A stretch of 64,000 nucleotides of DNA from Sclerodactyla briareus (taxonomy: Eukaryota > Echinodermata > Holothuroidea > Dendrochirotida > Sclerodactylidae): contig JAODTK010005681.1 in assembly GCA_026419785.1 (NCBI GenBank), positions 1 to 64,000 of the forward strand, given 5' to 3'. The notes below the pieces were generated by a model, which was given only the letters and a program-made list of their open reading frames with translations, was not told the DNA's origin and did no database searches. Below, one piece after another: positions 1-10,536 of the stretch (its first letter is position 1; the number at the start of each line of letters is the position of its first letter). A program made the position numbers and the translations under genes.

Positions 1-360
1 CCTGCCGATCGGTTCTAGACCAATCTGCTGCGATGTTCAGCATTTGACGGAAAGGTTGCATATGACCCGCCCAGCACGGACAGAAAGGGAAGCCCAGTCT
101 ATATAGGGAAGTTTAAATAACCTCCTAAAATGATAGGGCCGTTAGTCGAGTTAACAATCGAATCTAATGAGCATCGCAATGCATCCAGATACTCGGCAGA
201 GGGTACCGGGTGTGAGATCTGTAAAAGGATCCAATTGTAATATCCTTCACGTGTATTTTGAAAGAGACCCAAACTATCTCGCAATTTGAGCCTAAATCGA
301 CCCCGGTTGGTAGCCACCAGGTCGTTGCGCAGGGCAACAAGAACCCCTCCCCCTAGATAT
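1..360 (-). mobile_element. Non-LTR retrotransposon endonuclease-domain fragment
   Basis: On the minus strand a 72-codon open stretch (317 down to 99) reads like the C-terminal part of an apurinic-type endonuclease of a CR1/Jockey-like LINE. A run ending DSIVNSTNGPIILGGYLNFP corresponds to the usual '..NSPIVIGGDFNLP' motif, and past the stop another frame continues with IDWASLSV, matching the 'DIDW..' that follows in these enzymes. The expected GD of GDFN is GY here and the frame is broken near base 99, so the copy is dead. It is cut by the window edge, so its other end is unknown. It may belong to the same family as the reverse-transcriptase remnant at 38.2-40.4 kb, but the two pieces do not overlap. 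Confidence 0.6.
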
Positions 361-1134
361 TCCGTGTCCTGTCTTTTTTTTACGAAGACGTAAAGTCAGA
401 GGGAAAGCCACTACTAAGGATAGTTTCATTCAAGGGGTTTCTGTACCTATATCCACATCAGACTATAGTTTTTGTTTCTCAATACACCACTGCCAGGTCA
501 GCCACCTTATGTTGATACTACAGAAATTTATAACCATACCACTTAGGGAACCTATTCTGTATTGCGAAATTTACTATGAACAACAGGTCTCCTGAGATGT
601 ATAGAACCAGTATACCGGTACTACACTATTAAAGGGGAAATAAGCGTCTTTGGAATTGAATCAGCAGTGCTAAGGCGAGAAGACCTAATGTTAAATGTAA
701 GGGGGGGAAGAGTAGCAAGGAGTACGCTAACATATCCCCCTTGGATTCAACCAACAGGGAAAAAAAATATTACTGAGGCTAGCACGAGCTAGCAAACAGC
801 GGAATAAGCCTGATTAGGGTTGGTCGCAGTTGATACATATCCAACTTACGTTAATGTCTGCAACAATTAGTATGAGGAAAGGACATCATGCCCATACATC
901 CACATGGTACCACTTGTCACATTGTCACAGCAGACCGCACGCTGGACCCATTTTGCAGCCTTGCTGCAAATCACACAGGGATATTTCGGCTTATAAGGAC
1001 AGGGGGTTCGGATGTAGGTCGCCAGTTTGGACAAGTAATACCATTGAGAAGCAGTACAGGCATGATGTCAACCGGCTATGTTTGTGAGACGTTTGATGAG
1101 TAATAGGAGACCACAAATTAACATGGCAGAGCAA
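361..1134. other. No gene or repeat recognised
   Basis: Only short open stretches without codon-like character or splice context are present. No similarity to the rest of the window was noticed. Confidence 0.4.
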
Positions 1135-1545
1135 ACAAATGTCCATTGCAAACATATATTTTGTTGCAAACATATCAGGGTGCAAAGACTACGGTAATAA
1201 TATTTTTTTTATCGTTGATTAATATAATTGTGAAGGCAAATAAATTATGGACAAAAAAATATTTTGTTGCGAACATATTAGTTGTTGCAAACAATTATTT
1301 GTGGCAAATGAAATTATATCACATATACTTTATCATTGGGAAACTTAATTCTTTTATGAATAATTTCTCACTGAAACATATTAGTGCTCTGAAATATTTG
1401 TTTGTGAATAAAATATTTCCACAAGTAGGAAAATTATCTGATTTGAATAATATTTCTTGAAATAGGGATAAAAATTCTCCTATCGCAAATATTTTAACAA
1501 TAGATAATATATATTTCTCTTCCGATAATATTTCCCTTTCTCTCG
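1135..1545 (+). repeat. AT-rich repeat, single copy of the foldback-arm family
   Basis: An AT-rich block with phrases such as 'ttgttgcaaacatatcag', 'gtgcaaagactacgg' and 'tctctcgcacc'. The same ordered phrases occur in direct orientation at 45.12-45.68 kb and as the reverse complement at 43.45-43.94 kb. Here only one arm is present, so it is either a solo arm or a truncated element. Short open stretches inside it are not coding. Confidence 0.6.
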
Positions 1546-1549
1546 CACC

Positions 1550-2460
1550 ATATGAGTGTTCAGGAATTTTGATCCAAGGTCTAACTTGGGCCCGATGGCC
1601 CATTTTTATGAAATGCCATGGAATTTCACACATTTTACTTGAAATGCATCTCTTCCACAAGTTTCATTGATTTTCTTAAGTTATATGTATACTCCTGTGG
1701 GTGGTGGTCTTCAGGGGTGTTTTTTTGCAAACCTCTGGCTCAAGGCCCAATGTGGGCCTAGGGCCATCATGTTTAATCATCAAAATGCTTCTAACAATTT
1801 TGATGTTTGATGTTTCGGGTCATAATGACCGTCTAAATGCCGTACTTTAAAGGTTTCAGGATTTTTGGACTTGAGACCCAGTGTGGGCCTTCGCAAATCC
1901 CATCATATTTTGGTGCAGAGTGCCGTTGTTCAATCAGAAATGATGGAATAGCCATACTACAGCTTTCAAAATTTTTGGTCCGAGGGATTCACTTGGGCCC
2001 TACACGCTATCTACTCTATGCCAGTGTGTCAACAATTCCTTTTTTGGCCCCCAATTAGTCATACTTTGGTGCGGATTGTCGACCAAATTTGGACACATGT
2101 TTTGATTGACCCATTGGACCCATGTTGACTTCGTGAATGTTAGGTAAACCATTAAGGGCAATATAAGTCATATGTGTATAAGTCCAAATGTATCTCTCCT
2201 CTACATTGATTTCTTGAAACTGGTCATAATGTTCTATGTTTCTCTTTTCAGCTGGTTTGCAGGTTTTGGATGCAACATCATATAGTGTCATTAGAATGAA
2301 CAGTAACATCTGATGAAAAGAACAATACCGCTTCCTTTGATGGATGTTGGATCAAACTGGACCCAATGTTCATCGACCTTTGGGGTCACTGGTCATTAAA
2401 GGGACACAATGGGCTAATGTGTGAAATTGCCTTTTTTCCTCCTCTGATTGTCATCTTTGA
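1550..2460 (-). repeat. Diverged interspersed repeat, inverted relative to 48.1-50.5 kb
   Basis: The reverse complement of this block matches segments of 48.1-49.8 kb. For example, 1560-1750 reversed corresponds to 49570-49800 (shared 'gtgtgaaattccatggaatt', 'cacattgggccttgagc'), and 2055-2300 reversed corresponds to 48120-48300 (shared 'gatgttgcatccaaaa', 'tttgcaaaccagct'-like text). Alignment is patchy with many indels, so the copies are old. Confidence 0.55.
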
Positions 2461-3399
2461 TGGACGTTGACCAAACTGATTCACAATGTTTTATTGACTG
2501 CTATTTTCCCACGTTGGCATATGAAGATCAATTTCAAAAGTTGTACCGGGGCACAATAGGCCATTGTTTGAAACTGCCTTGCTGGGTCTCATTGATCTGC
2601 ACATTTAAAACACACATTCGTCTTGGTACCTTTACGGTTTTTGAGCTACAGCCCATTGGTTCTCTAGTTTAGGAATGGAATCCACCTTCATCTGATATTC
2701 GCCTACAACTGTAATAGTCCTCGTTGAAGTTTTGTCTTGCTCTATATTTGGACTCTAGTTCCTCAGTAGCCCTATAAAAGATGTTTTAAATGGAATGTCA
2801 TGAATGAGCCATTTTCATAGCTGAAATTCTTTATAAAAATATATTTAAAATTTATGTGTCGTCTAAAATAGTTACATTGAGGTGAAAGACACAATAAGGC
2901 CAAATCACATTCACTGAACTTTACAATTGTTTTCATAGGTCAGATTGTCTAGCCAATAGCTGACGATAACCCCATTCATCAGCTGAACATTACTATGTCA
3001 TATAATGCTATGGTGCCTCAATGTGGTCATAGGTTGCTGCCTGGGTGCAGATAACAAAATCTTGACATTGTATATACAGGTATTATACTTCTCGAAGGAT
3101 TTCCGGGCTTTTGAAACACCTGTACAGATTGCCCCTCCCACCAAAAGCATACACACAGGAGCGATGGCAGAAAACCACACATACTTGGCCCATACTGTGT
3201 GAAATCACATTTTTCAACAAAATTCATCTACCTTGAAATAGTGGTATATATTATATTCCTTGGTATTATTCTTTCGTCCATCAGGTAATGGAACCTCGGG
3301 CATAGACAGGCCGGATCAAAGTATTTGATTTGAGGGACCATAAGACCCTTACAGTTCATACAGAGTGGACCATGGCGCTAATGACTGAACTTTGCCACG
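2461..3399. other. No feature recognised
   Basis: AT-rich non-coding sequence. Open stretches of 60-74 codons here occur on both strands in overlapping frames and have no splice context or family likeness. Confidence 0.4.
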
Positions 3400-3740
3400 A
3401 GAGGGGCTGCTAGCCGCAGCTAGAAACAAACGTTGTTGAGCGTGAGTCAAGTGTTATGTTGTTGCGTCACCCTTCCACCAGAGAGGCCGGAGTTCGAATC
3501 CTGGTCAATGTTATAAACAAGAATTGAAAATTGTACCTGTTGGCCTCCTCACTGGTCGTCAATGGTTGGCAATTTGCAAGTTGACATCTGCGTGTATTAC
3601 CCCCCACCCCCTAATTGAGATACCGCCAAAGAGGCTTGCCTTAACGGGTACCTGGTGAAGGATCCACAGCTGTGAGAAGGTGCATATCCAGGTCTGCATC
3701 CTTGCTGGGCTTTCAATAGGTTCGATCCTATGCTTGACCA
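3400..3740 (+). mobile_element. tRNA-derived SINE, family A
   Basis: The left part contains a tRNA B-box-like stretch (GGAGTTCGAATCCTGG, about 3489-3504) with a degraded A-box region upstream. The body runs through 'accgccaaagaggcttgcct' and 'ggcaatttgcaagttgac'. The same body, in reverse complement, occurs at 37.2-37.6 kb and 55.3-55.6 kb, where it again sits beside a tRNA-like head. Three copies with one architecture support a SINE rather than a tRNA gene; the cloverleaf itself is not intact. Confidence 0.65.
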
Positions 3741-4568
3741 AGTATTACCCTAAAAAAAATTAGTTTCAAAGTCACACCAGTGTAGTATGTCCACAGTACT
3801 AGAAGTGTCTGCTATATCATAGGAATCTGACAATCTTAATGGTGGGGCACAAATCTGACCTCAAGAGACCCTGGTGACCTCAAGGTGCCCTATTTTCATT
3901 GGAGTACACATTGCAGTCCACAACGGCAAGTTTAATAACGTCATGAATATTTTTACCAAAGGGGTTTTGGGAGGTCAATTGCTTCTCCTGTAGATTATCA
4001 TAATATGTGAGGATTTTCGTCACGGACTAATGGTCTTATGGGGTCAAAGTCATCTAGGTGTATTTGAGGTCAGTCCTGAATTCTGCAGAATTCCGTTCAA
4101 CTCCATAGTGTCGTTCCAGATAATGAACTTTTGTTGTAGTTAAAGCCATGCCGGACTCTTTATACTTCGATGAGTACACTAACAATAAGGTTGGGTCTGT
4201 TCGAATTCTGGATTTTTGCCAATATAAATTCGATCCTACCGGGATCTTCTTCAGCTTGCTTCTGAAGAGGATTGAGTCACCAAAAAGTAATTGGCAAGAA
4301 ATGATGAATTGTGTGTTTCAAAGCTATAGTAGCATTGGTGCTCTAGTTTTTCTGGAAAGTCTTGGGACTACTGTATGGTCCAGTGATTATATCATTCCCT
4401 TGCAGCTGGGAGACTATGGTTGTTTATGGTGTGGTGCACTAATGAGCATCAGGGAAGGAAAAAAACAACAAACCAGGTGCCACACCAATGGAAAGGAGGC
4501 TGTTGCGCTGCTAAGTTTAAACAGGACTGAAAGGTGAGCCTGGATGACTGGCATGGTTAATTTTCCAG
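3741..4568. other. No gene recognised; one 129-codon open stretch
   Basis: The stretch 4148-4537 (+) is open for 129 codons from ATG but resembles nothing I know. It lies just upstream of a recognised WDR46 exon in another frame and lacks a visible splice donor. The rest holds 'gacctcaaggtgacc'-like low-complexity text. An upstream WDR46 exon encoding the last WD repeats should lie somewhere before 4569, but I could not find it. Confidence 0.3.
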
Positions 4569-4714
4569 GTATTCAAGGACTGTTGCACCCGGCCCAGGAC
4601 AGCCCTACAGGGTCCAACGGCTGGGGCACCCCATCTCTGACCTGGATTTCGGTCCCTACGAGGATGTCCTCGGGGTTGCCCACTCTAATGGATACTCCAG
4701 CTTGATCATACAAG
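4569..4714 (+). CDS. WDR46: WDR46/UTP7 exon (start of BING4 C-terminal region)
   Basis: WDR46 (yeast Utp7, BING4) is a nucleolar WD-repeat protein of the U3 snoRNP small-subunit processome, needed for early 18S pre-rRNA processing. This exon carries the junction between the propeller and the BING4 C-terminal domain. One uninterrupted frame reads YSRTVAPGPGQPYRVQRLG, then FGPYEDVLGVAHSNGYSSL and ends LIIQG. 'PYEDVLGVGH..G..S' followed by 'PGSGEPNFD' is the family signature. Flanks are canonical: acceptor after 'ttttccag' and donor 'CAAG|GTGAGA', splitting the Gly codon after its first base. The next exon (5760) begins with the two bases needed to complete it. Upstream WD-repeat exons are not visible in the window. 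Confidence 0.85.
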
Positions 4715-5620
4715 GTGAGAGGGAACAAGAAGGGTCTATAATGAATGCAGTGACTTCAAACATTTCTGTCAATTTTGCACTCCTTTCGGCAAATGGCCTC
4801 TTTCTCTATAAGAAGAAAGCTCGACGTGTAGTATCGCACTGTCAATGTACCATGGCTCCCATACCTGGGGATAGCTGGGTAGTTCCAGTTTGGCCAGTGA
4901 AGTGGGTGGAAGAGACAGGTTTCTTAAGGCCAAGATTTTGGCCCCGGGGAGGTGGGGAGTTGCATTTAAAAAAATTAGCAGGGATGTCAGCTAGCGAGTC
5001 GCCAGGCTATGCTGGGTGTATGCCAATTATCCGGGCATGAGTGATGCTTGGGATGATAATTTTGAAAATACCATCCTCAGTAGGGTAGGGGGGTGGGCGG
5101 CATTGTATCGGGGACCCATGTTACAATTGACGGAGTGCATAAGTAAAAAACGGTATAAGATGGTAGTGTATGGAGTGGTGATTCGGTGTAGAGTGGGTAG
5201 AACGTTTGTAGAAAAGTGGGGAAAAAATGGAAAAATACCCAAGGTATGACAAGAAAAATCTGACTTCTCAATATTTCTCCAGCACACCACAATACACACA
5301 TAACACTACATAAACTGATGAAAAAAGTTCAATCAGAGGAGAATATTGATCATTGAAAAGATACATTCAGTCGGGGAGTATTAGATTGTGAAATATGATG
5401 TTTATATTTCTGTGTCCGATTGATGGAATATAAATTGGTATGATGTGATGCCAGTTATTTCTGTTGTGCTAGTATATCAGATTCATGCCCTCACGGGAAC
5501 AAATGATCAGGAGGGGAATGGCTGAAGGGGGGTGGGGGTGCCTAACCTGGTCCCACATTTTGCCAACTTTAATTGAGGTAATACATTCTGTATGTATGAT
5601 ATCCGCCTCTATCTGCAGGT
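4715..5620. other. WDR46 intron
   Basis: Between two recognised WDR46 exons. A TG/GA-rich stretch at 5080-5240 gives overlapping open frames on both strands but no coding likeness. Confidence 0.45.
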
Positions 5621-5690
5621 ACTGGTGAACCCAAACTTTAGCATTAAAATATGCATGAACAGGCCACAGGGAAGTAGGGGGGAGGGGGGA
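5621..5690 (+). pseudogene. Degenerate second copy of the WDR46 'GEPNF' exon
   Basis: After a good acceptor ('ctatctgcag') the sequence reads GT ACT GGT GAA CCC AA, that is Gly-Thr-Gly-Glu-Pro-Asn(-Phe) once one extra A is ignored. This is the expected start of the exon that follows 4714. After about 25 bases the likeness fades: 'atgcatgaacaggccacagg' still parallels 'catgaaccaaaacccagagg' of the intact exon at 5760, but the KQR..EVKALLE part is lost. No donor is evident. It looks like a decayed exon duplicate, or an old insertion carrying exon sequence. Confidence 0.45.
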
Positions 5691-5759
5691 GGTATATGCC
5701 CATGTCTGATTTCAGGAATACACCTTGTATGATGTGGTTTCTGTTCCATTATTTTCAAG

Positions 5760-5859
5760 GTGCCGGTGAGCACAACTTTGAGGCCCTGAGGTTGACCCAT
5801 ACATGAACCAAAACCCAGAGGAAGGAGTATGAAGTGAAGGCCCTCTGGAGGAAAAGGCA
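5760..5859 (+). CDS. WDR46: WDR46/UTP7 exon (GEPNFD...EVKALLE)
   Basis: The acceptor 'attttcaag' is followed by GT GCC GGT GAG C(C)A AAC TTT GAG GCC CTG, reading Gly-Ala-Gly-Glu-x-Asn-Phe-Glu-Ala-Leu, completing the Gly split at 4714. Further on the bases encode Val-Asp-Pro-Tyr-Met-Asn-Gln and, after a 1-bp shift, QRKEYEVKAL..EEK, matching the family's NPY..KKQR.EWEVKALLEK. At least two single-base slips interrupt the frame. The order of motifs, the phase-1 match to the previous exon and the acceptor support a real exon with sequence errors. The donor is either GTATAT after 5859 or a GC donor two bases earlier; I prefer GT. This exon lies outside the 3.95-kb duplication. Confidence 0.7.
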
Positions 5860-6692
5860 GTATATTGGCAGTGTTACTGTATTGATTCATTAGGATCTCT
5901 CATCGTGGCTCAAAGGCCCAACCAAATACAAAGAAATTACAATTTATGAAGAAAACATTCACGTGTGCTTACATTAATACAAGGAAAAGGGAAAAAAGTC
6001 CAAACTAACAGTAAAACTAAATGTTAGTAGTTAAAAAGGTGTGGGATGGTGGTATTCCCGCAACCTATCCATCCTATATCGGCTATACTAGCACTCTGTG
6101 GATCAACTGAACAGCATTCCTGGTATACCAACTCGGAGGAGAATATTTGTAATCCTCCCAACGATGAGATCATAACCTTTAGAGTTGGGATGCCATTCTT
6201 GGAGGGAGGTTATTATTACAAATTGAGCAAATGAAGGACCAACTTTCACTGCAAATTAAATTTGATTAATCATTGTTTTCAGTCCTTGAGAAAAGTCAGA
6301 GGAATCTTTGCATCATGACAGTGTGTGTGAGTGTTTTATGTTATGACTGTATGTATGAAGACTGGTATGTTAATAAGATAAATCAACCATACCTGGATGA
6401 GTGAAGCCTTAATTCCAGTTTGTGGTTTAACCCTAATGAAGCACATGATTCCCTGTTTTGGGGGTCAGGTCACCAGGTCAAGCAAAGTCAAAATCTAAGA
6501 ATCTTCTGAAGAATCTTCTTAACACGATGAGTCCCAAATGCTTGGTCCGTTCAAATCAAAACTTATAAGGCGCTTTTTTAGGAAGTGTTGAACGTATGTT
6601 TTTTGCTGTAGTCCAGGGGGTCAACTTTTGGAGGTAATGTGAAAAGTGCGAAAAAATTTGAGATCTGGCCACTTTAGCTTATGAACAATAAC
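5860..6692. other. WDR46 intron, no other feature
   Basis: AT-rich. A short stretch around 6046-6234 is open for 62 codons but has no family likeness. Confidence 0.4.
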
Positions 6693-8076
6693 CCATCCCA
6701 CATGCCATGGTGTCAAGCTCTCACATAGTAGTTATGTGGGTTAGCCATAATAAGTACATTATCCTTAGTGTTTTCAAGTCACTTCGAATCACGAGTCCTC
6801 TTGGCTTTCTGGCTATTTCAGAATCTGGATTGGCCATATTTTCGGTTCATTGATTTATTAATAAACACTTATGGATGGCTGTCTGCCCTGATATGTCTTC
6901 TCTGCTGCTGCTTAATACTTCTATTGAAGCATATTGGATATTGCAAACTTCACACAATTGGCACGCTACCTGACAAGGGTCAATCAGTGCCTGTTTCTGT
7001 TGAAATTCTACCTGTGATTGTTTTATCATGGTTATGAATAGGCTCATTTACAACTGCATTGGCGTTCTAGTTTTAGGCTTTACAAGACCTGCAATGGCCC
7101 ATTACTAAGTATAGATGTATGGATATCCGTGAATAAACAATGGTGAGCTCTATAGTCATACCGGAGAACATGTAACTATTGAATTTTTCATTGAATGGAC
7201 TTGGCAAAATGAAATATGAACTCAATTAATTTTGATGAGGAATCCAATCAAACCTAATGATCAAAACCATCTCAACAACATTACGCTTTGCAAAGTTATA
7301 GATCAACAACAAAAATTGATTGTTTGATCTGCTGTTATTTGCATAATAATTGCACACAACATTACTTTTTCCTTGTAGTTATTTCGTGCAGTCACTCCCC
7401 CAGCAGAAAACCTGTTGAGCTTTGATCGATTCCAGGTTTTCCGAACTTGAAAACAAAACATAGGGTAGAGTAGGGATTCTCATGTTTGTCTAGCACATAC
7501 ATCATAAAACATTATCCAAGAGGAGGCTTGTGGTCTTTGCAACTATGTATGAGACCCCCAAACCTACTCGCAATCATTGAAGTCAATAACTTCTCAATTG
7601 GAATTCGTATGGAGACAATGCTCTGACCAATAGATCCACGTTTGTCTTTCTCTGTATTAGGAAAATGTATTCAACCATCCTGGCCATCTAAAATCTGCCG
7701 GGTGATGAAATCCTCCATAAACGAACTATCAAACCAACATTGTGGCATGCTTCAACTGACAGCACTGTTTAACACATACACCTTAAATTATTTGTTGTCC
7801 GTATATCAGTTAAAATGGCCCATAAAACCCTGATTCAACCTTCATTCCGATTTTGTACTATGCTTCCATTGGTTATACATCACTAATTAGCCAAATACAC
7901 AGGTGCACTTTTATGGGGCTCTGAAAAAAGTTGACCTTTTTTAGGTCACAGGTTTTTTTCTTTCAGAAAGAATAGGGTAATCATCAGTCAATTATATGCG
8001 ATTGCATGCTATAACCTGTAATATTGATGATTAGTAATGGTGACAGTAAATCTTCGTGTGTTTCTCTTCTCGGTAG

Positions 8077-8170
8077 ATTCAGCAGAACTATCAGCCGCCT
8101 AGATCCTAACAGATTGGAGAGGTTGACTATGTAACCTTCCAGCCTAAATGGAGGACAGAGAAGCACTCTT
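8077..8170 (+). CDS. WDR46: WDR46/UTP7 exon (LDP..IGEVD), duplication copy 1
   Basis: The acceptor 'ctcggtag' is followed by Ile-Gln...Glu-Leu and then a LDPN(K)IGEVDYVTFQ motif, the family's 'LEKIQPELI.LDP..LG.VD..TLQ.KM' segment. The end encodes Met-Glu-Asp-Arg-Glu-Ala-Leu just before the donor, again as in the family. The frame slips more than once, and this copy lacks one A (8110-8111) that copy 2 has, which breaks the LDPNKIGEVD motif. The donor is GTGCGT, weaker than GTGAGT in copy 2. Either a sequencing error or an early disabling change would explain it. An alternative reading, one base offset in copy 2, is open throughout but fits the family less well at both ends. Confidence 0.7.
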
Positions 8171-8341
8171 GTGCGTTAGACATGATCGTTTTGAGGGACG
8201 CTTTTCCCAGTTAAATGGGCCACAAAATGTGCCACATAACTGAGATGGGAGGGTGGTCGACACTGTTCCGTAAAACAAGTTAAAAATTTTGCATGAGAGA
8301 TTGTACTACTCCTTTTAAAATTGGTCTTAAAATTGGTCATA

Positions 8342-9060
8342 AAACCATAATTTGACTACACATGTAGAATCCCTGAATAATAAATTCCATGTGGCCTATA
8401 TTGTCTGTGAGGTTATCCATATACTACTGAAGGGACCATTACGGTACCTTACCCGTTTTCAACATCATGTAACACTCATGTTAGACACCTACTGCATCAA
8501 TCTTTCCAATGTGCCTAGTATAAGCCAGTTCCGAGTACACTTAATGAGTGAAATGATAGTGTGTCAAAGGTCATAGGGGATGACTCAGTTCGACGTTGAA
8601 CGTACAGTGGTGCGAACGATCTTCGAAACTCCCCTGCCGAAATCACGAATCACTGCCATCACAAAACTTCACAGATTTCCCCCCATACTTCAATAATAAC
8701 ATCCGAAGACATAGGATTAATAGGTTGCGTTTTTCAAATAGTGGTGACATTAACTTTTATTGCGATTGGTGGAAATCTGACTGGATCTCGTCTATTCCCT
8801 GACTGTTCTGTGGTGAGTCCTGCACACTTAGAACTATGAACTGGCCTATTGTTGTCTGGTAAGGTGTCCATAAAACCTACTGAAGGGACTGTTACGGTAC
8901 CTTCCCCTGATGCACCACTGTAACACACATGTCAAACATCTAATGATCAATATGCCATTTGGCCTGTATTGTTCAGTAGTTTTTGTCCCATATAACTACA
9001 AAAGGGACATTTACTGTACCTCACTCTGATTGCACTATGTGACACACATCATCCTAACCT
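8342..9060 (+). repeat. ~120-bp motif repeated 3-4 times
   Basis: A phrase group (ggcctatattgt, tactgaagggaccattac, ggtaccttaccc, gtaacacacatgtcagacac, ccatttggcctg) occurs at 8342-8395 (partial), 8396-8510, 8838-8955 and 8956-9060, with a ~330-bp non-repeat block between the second and third. The whole arrangement recurs in duplication copy 2 at about 12295-13010. Confidence 0.6.
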
Positions 9061-9359
9061 AACCTACCAATGGGTAACAAATCTCTTAAACAATGAAAAC
9101 ACCCAACCAGGGAAATCTTTCTGGTTTTAGCTGAAAATTGAAGTAGTATCTGAATATGTATTTTTCTGGTGGGTGAGTAGTTTAGTTTCATTTAATTCCT
9201 CATTTGTTCTTTCTGTGGATTGGGAAGTTGTCCAGGAATCACTGATATTTATTTCTTCTGCTAGCATTCTCATATTTATGTGTCAAAATATTGAGAATAC
9301 TATGATAATTTATTTAAATCTATCCCCAACTACCTCACGCAGGGACCATGTATAAGCAG

Positions 9360-9447
9360 GTCTCAAACCTCGTTACAAGATGAAGGGCAAGAGCAAGGGT
9401 TCCCCAGGAGAAGGAGAAGCATATGATGTTTGAAATCCGACAAGAGG
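9360..9447 (+). CDS. WDR46: WDR46/UTP7 exon (KPRYKMKGKSKG), duplication copy 1
   Basis: The acceptor 'tataagcag' is followed by a basic linker: KPRYKMKGKSKGSPGEGEAY-Asp-Val, then, if one T of a TTT run is ignored, Glu-Ser-Asp-Lys-Arg up to the strong donor AGAGG|GTGAGT. WDR46 proteins have such a 'P..KPKxKMKGRS' segment after the 'KMEEREKLLF' exon, so order and content fit. One A seems to be missing in 'tcaaacct', because a run of four A would join the previous exon's Leu-Phe in phase to Val-Ser-Lys-Pro-Arg. The frame slips at homopolymers suggest read error. Taken alone the exon could look like an initiator exon (ATG in good context), but the neighbouring exons argue against that. Confidence 0.65.
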
Positions 9448-9789
9448 GTGAGTGCCACCTGTTATCAGGGAGAAGATGTGCTCGTTAGGCCGAGAATGGT
9501 GCTATGTCTTGTTTTTTGTGTAGACCCCGTATGGGCCGCAGGCCTGGAATCCATAGACAAGTAAAATACGCAGCATTCTTGATTGCATTAATTGTAATTT
9601 AATGGTAGTGCTACAAGCACCGAACACGGGCATGTTGCAACCTATTCGTTAGCTGGTAAGCGACACCTGACCATCTCTGGATTAAGTGCAGTGGTGGTGC
9701 TTGAGTTTTCGTGTTTTCTCTCCCTTTCCTTCCTATTGTGGAAATACTACTCGCTGTCTAACAGCGTAAAGTGTTGTAGTTTGGTGTGA

Positions 9790-10100
9790 GATCGGCGAGT
9801 CAGTTTAGTTTAGTGAAAACTGGTCAGGAAGGACAAATCCTCATGAGAGACCGGTAGCCACAACATCCCACAAGAAGAAGAAAGCCCAGATGCCTGAAGA
9901 AGTTTGTCCACAAATTCTTGAAAAATACATTAAGACTTAAACACATCTCACTCCTCAGACAGACCAATATCTTCAGGAAAGCTTTCCACTCATAATAACC
10001 ACTGCGAGAAGAAATATTCCTGACTGTCCAATCCACAAGCGTTTACGACCAACGACGCTTGAGGAAATGACCCCCCTTTCGTGGTAATTGGAACTTAAAA
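9790..10100 (-). mobile_element. LINE 3' end (C-terminal reverse-transcriptase ORF remnant)
   Basis: Read on the minus strand with one frame change, it gives NYF(S)SR..Y.EWK, then a stretch ending NLWTNFFRHLGFL. This corresponds to the 'FFSQRVVNEWNSLP...FKN.LDKF..' end of CR1/Jockey-like LINE ORF2. The same text occurs at 13.74-14.06 kb and, more diverged, at 38.22-38.50 kb where it joins a reverse-transcriptase remnant. It is a 5'-truncated insertion lying in a WDR46 intron, opposite to the gene. Confidence 0.65.
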
Positions 10101-10385
10101 AAAAAATAGTGAAAGGAATGGCACATTGTAATCCCTCACTCTTATGTCCACACATGTCACCAGCACTTGAATGTGTTAGATTGGGACTGTTGTAATCATG
10201 AAACCATATTTCATATGAATTCCTCCCAAAATTTTCAGATTTGTCAAGAAGTTTGACATTTGCACTAGTCTCTGCTCTGGTGGTGCCTTAGACTGGAATT
10301 TGTTCCTTCAGTTTGTCTTCGTCGCTTTCCACTCCTGTTCGTTGGATAGCACTTTGAATACAGTTGTCTTTCACCATCCTCACAG

Positions 10386-10536
10386 TGAGACCATTCTGGG
10401 CGCGTCAAAAAGAGAAAAAGCAGGAAAGAAGGAGAAGAAATGTGAACAGAAAGAAGAAGGATACACAACGCAGTTGGACAGGTTCAAAACTCAGAAAAAA
10501 CTTGATGGATGGAAGAACCCTTTCTGTATTAGATGA
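10386..10536 (+). CDS. WDR46: WDR46/UTP7 terminal exon (basic tail, ALDRF-like), duplication copy 1
   Basis: The acceptor 'catcctcacag' opens a frame that runs without interruption to TGA at 10534-10536: a lysine-rich run (ETILGASKREKAGKKEKK) followed by GYTTQLDRFKTQKKLDG and a short tail. WDR46/Utp7 proteins end in a lysine-rich region capped by the motif ALDRF shortly before the stop. Copy 2 has exactly ALDRF where this copy has QLDRF. The tail after the motif differs completely between copies, so at least one has lost its native stop context. Confidence 0.65.

Noticed and set aside
8596..8802. 68-codon frame repeated identically at 12540-12746 as a conserved small protein
   Set aside because: It begins with TTG, not ATG, and is identical only because it lies in the duplicated segment; the old copy at 25.74 kb does not keep the frame.
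9381..9447. KGSPGEGEAYDVESDKR exon as the start of a chromodomain (CBX/CDY-like) protein
   Set aside because: 'YDVESDKR' resembles the start of a chromodomain, but no chromodomain follows and the flanking exons are clearly WDR46, whose linker it fits.
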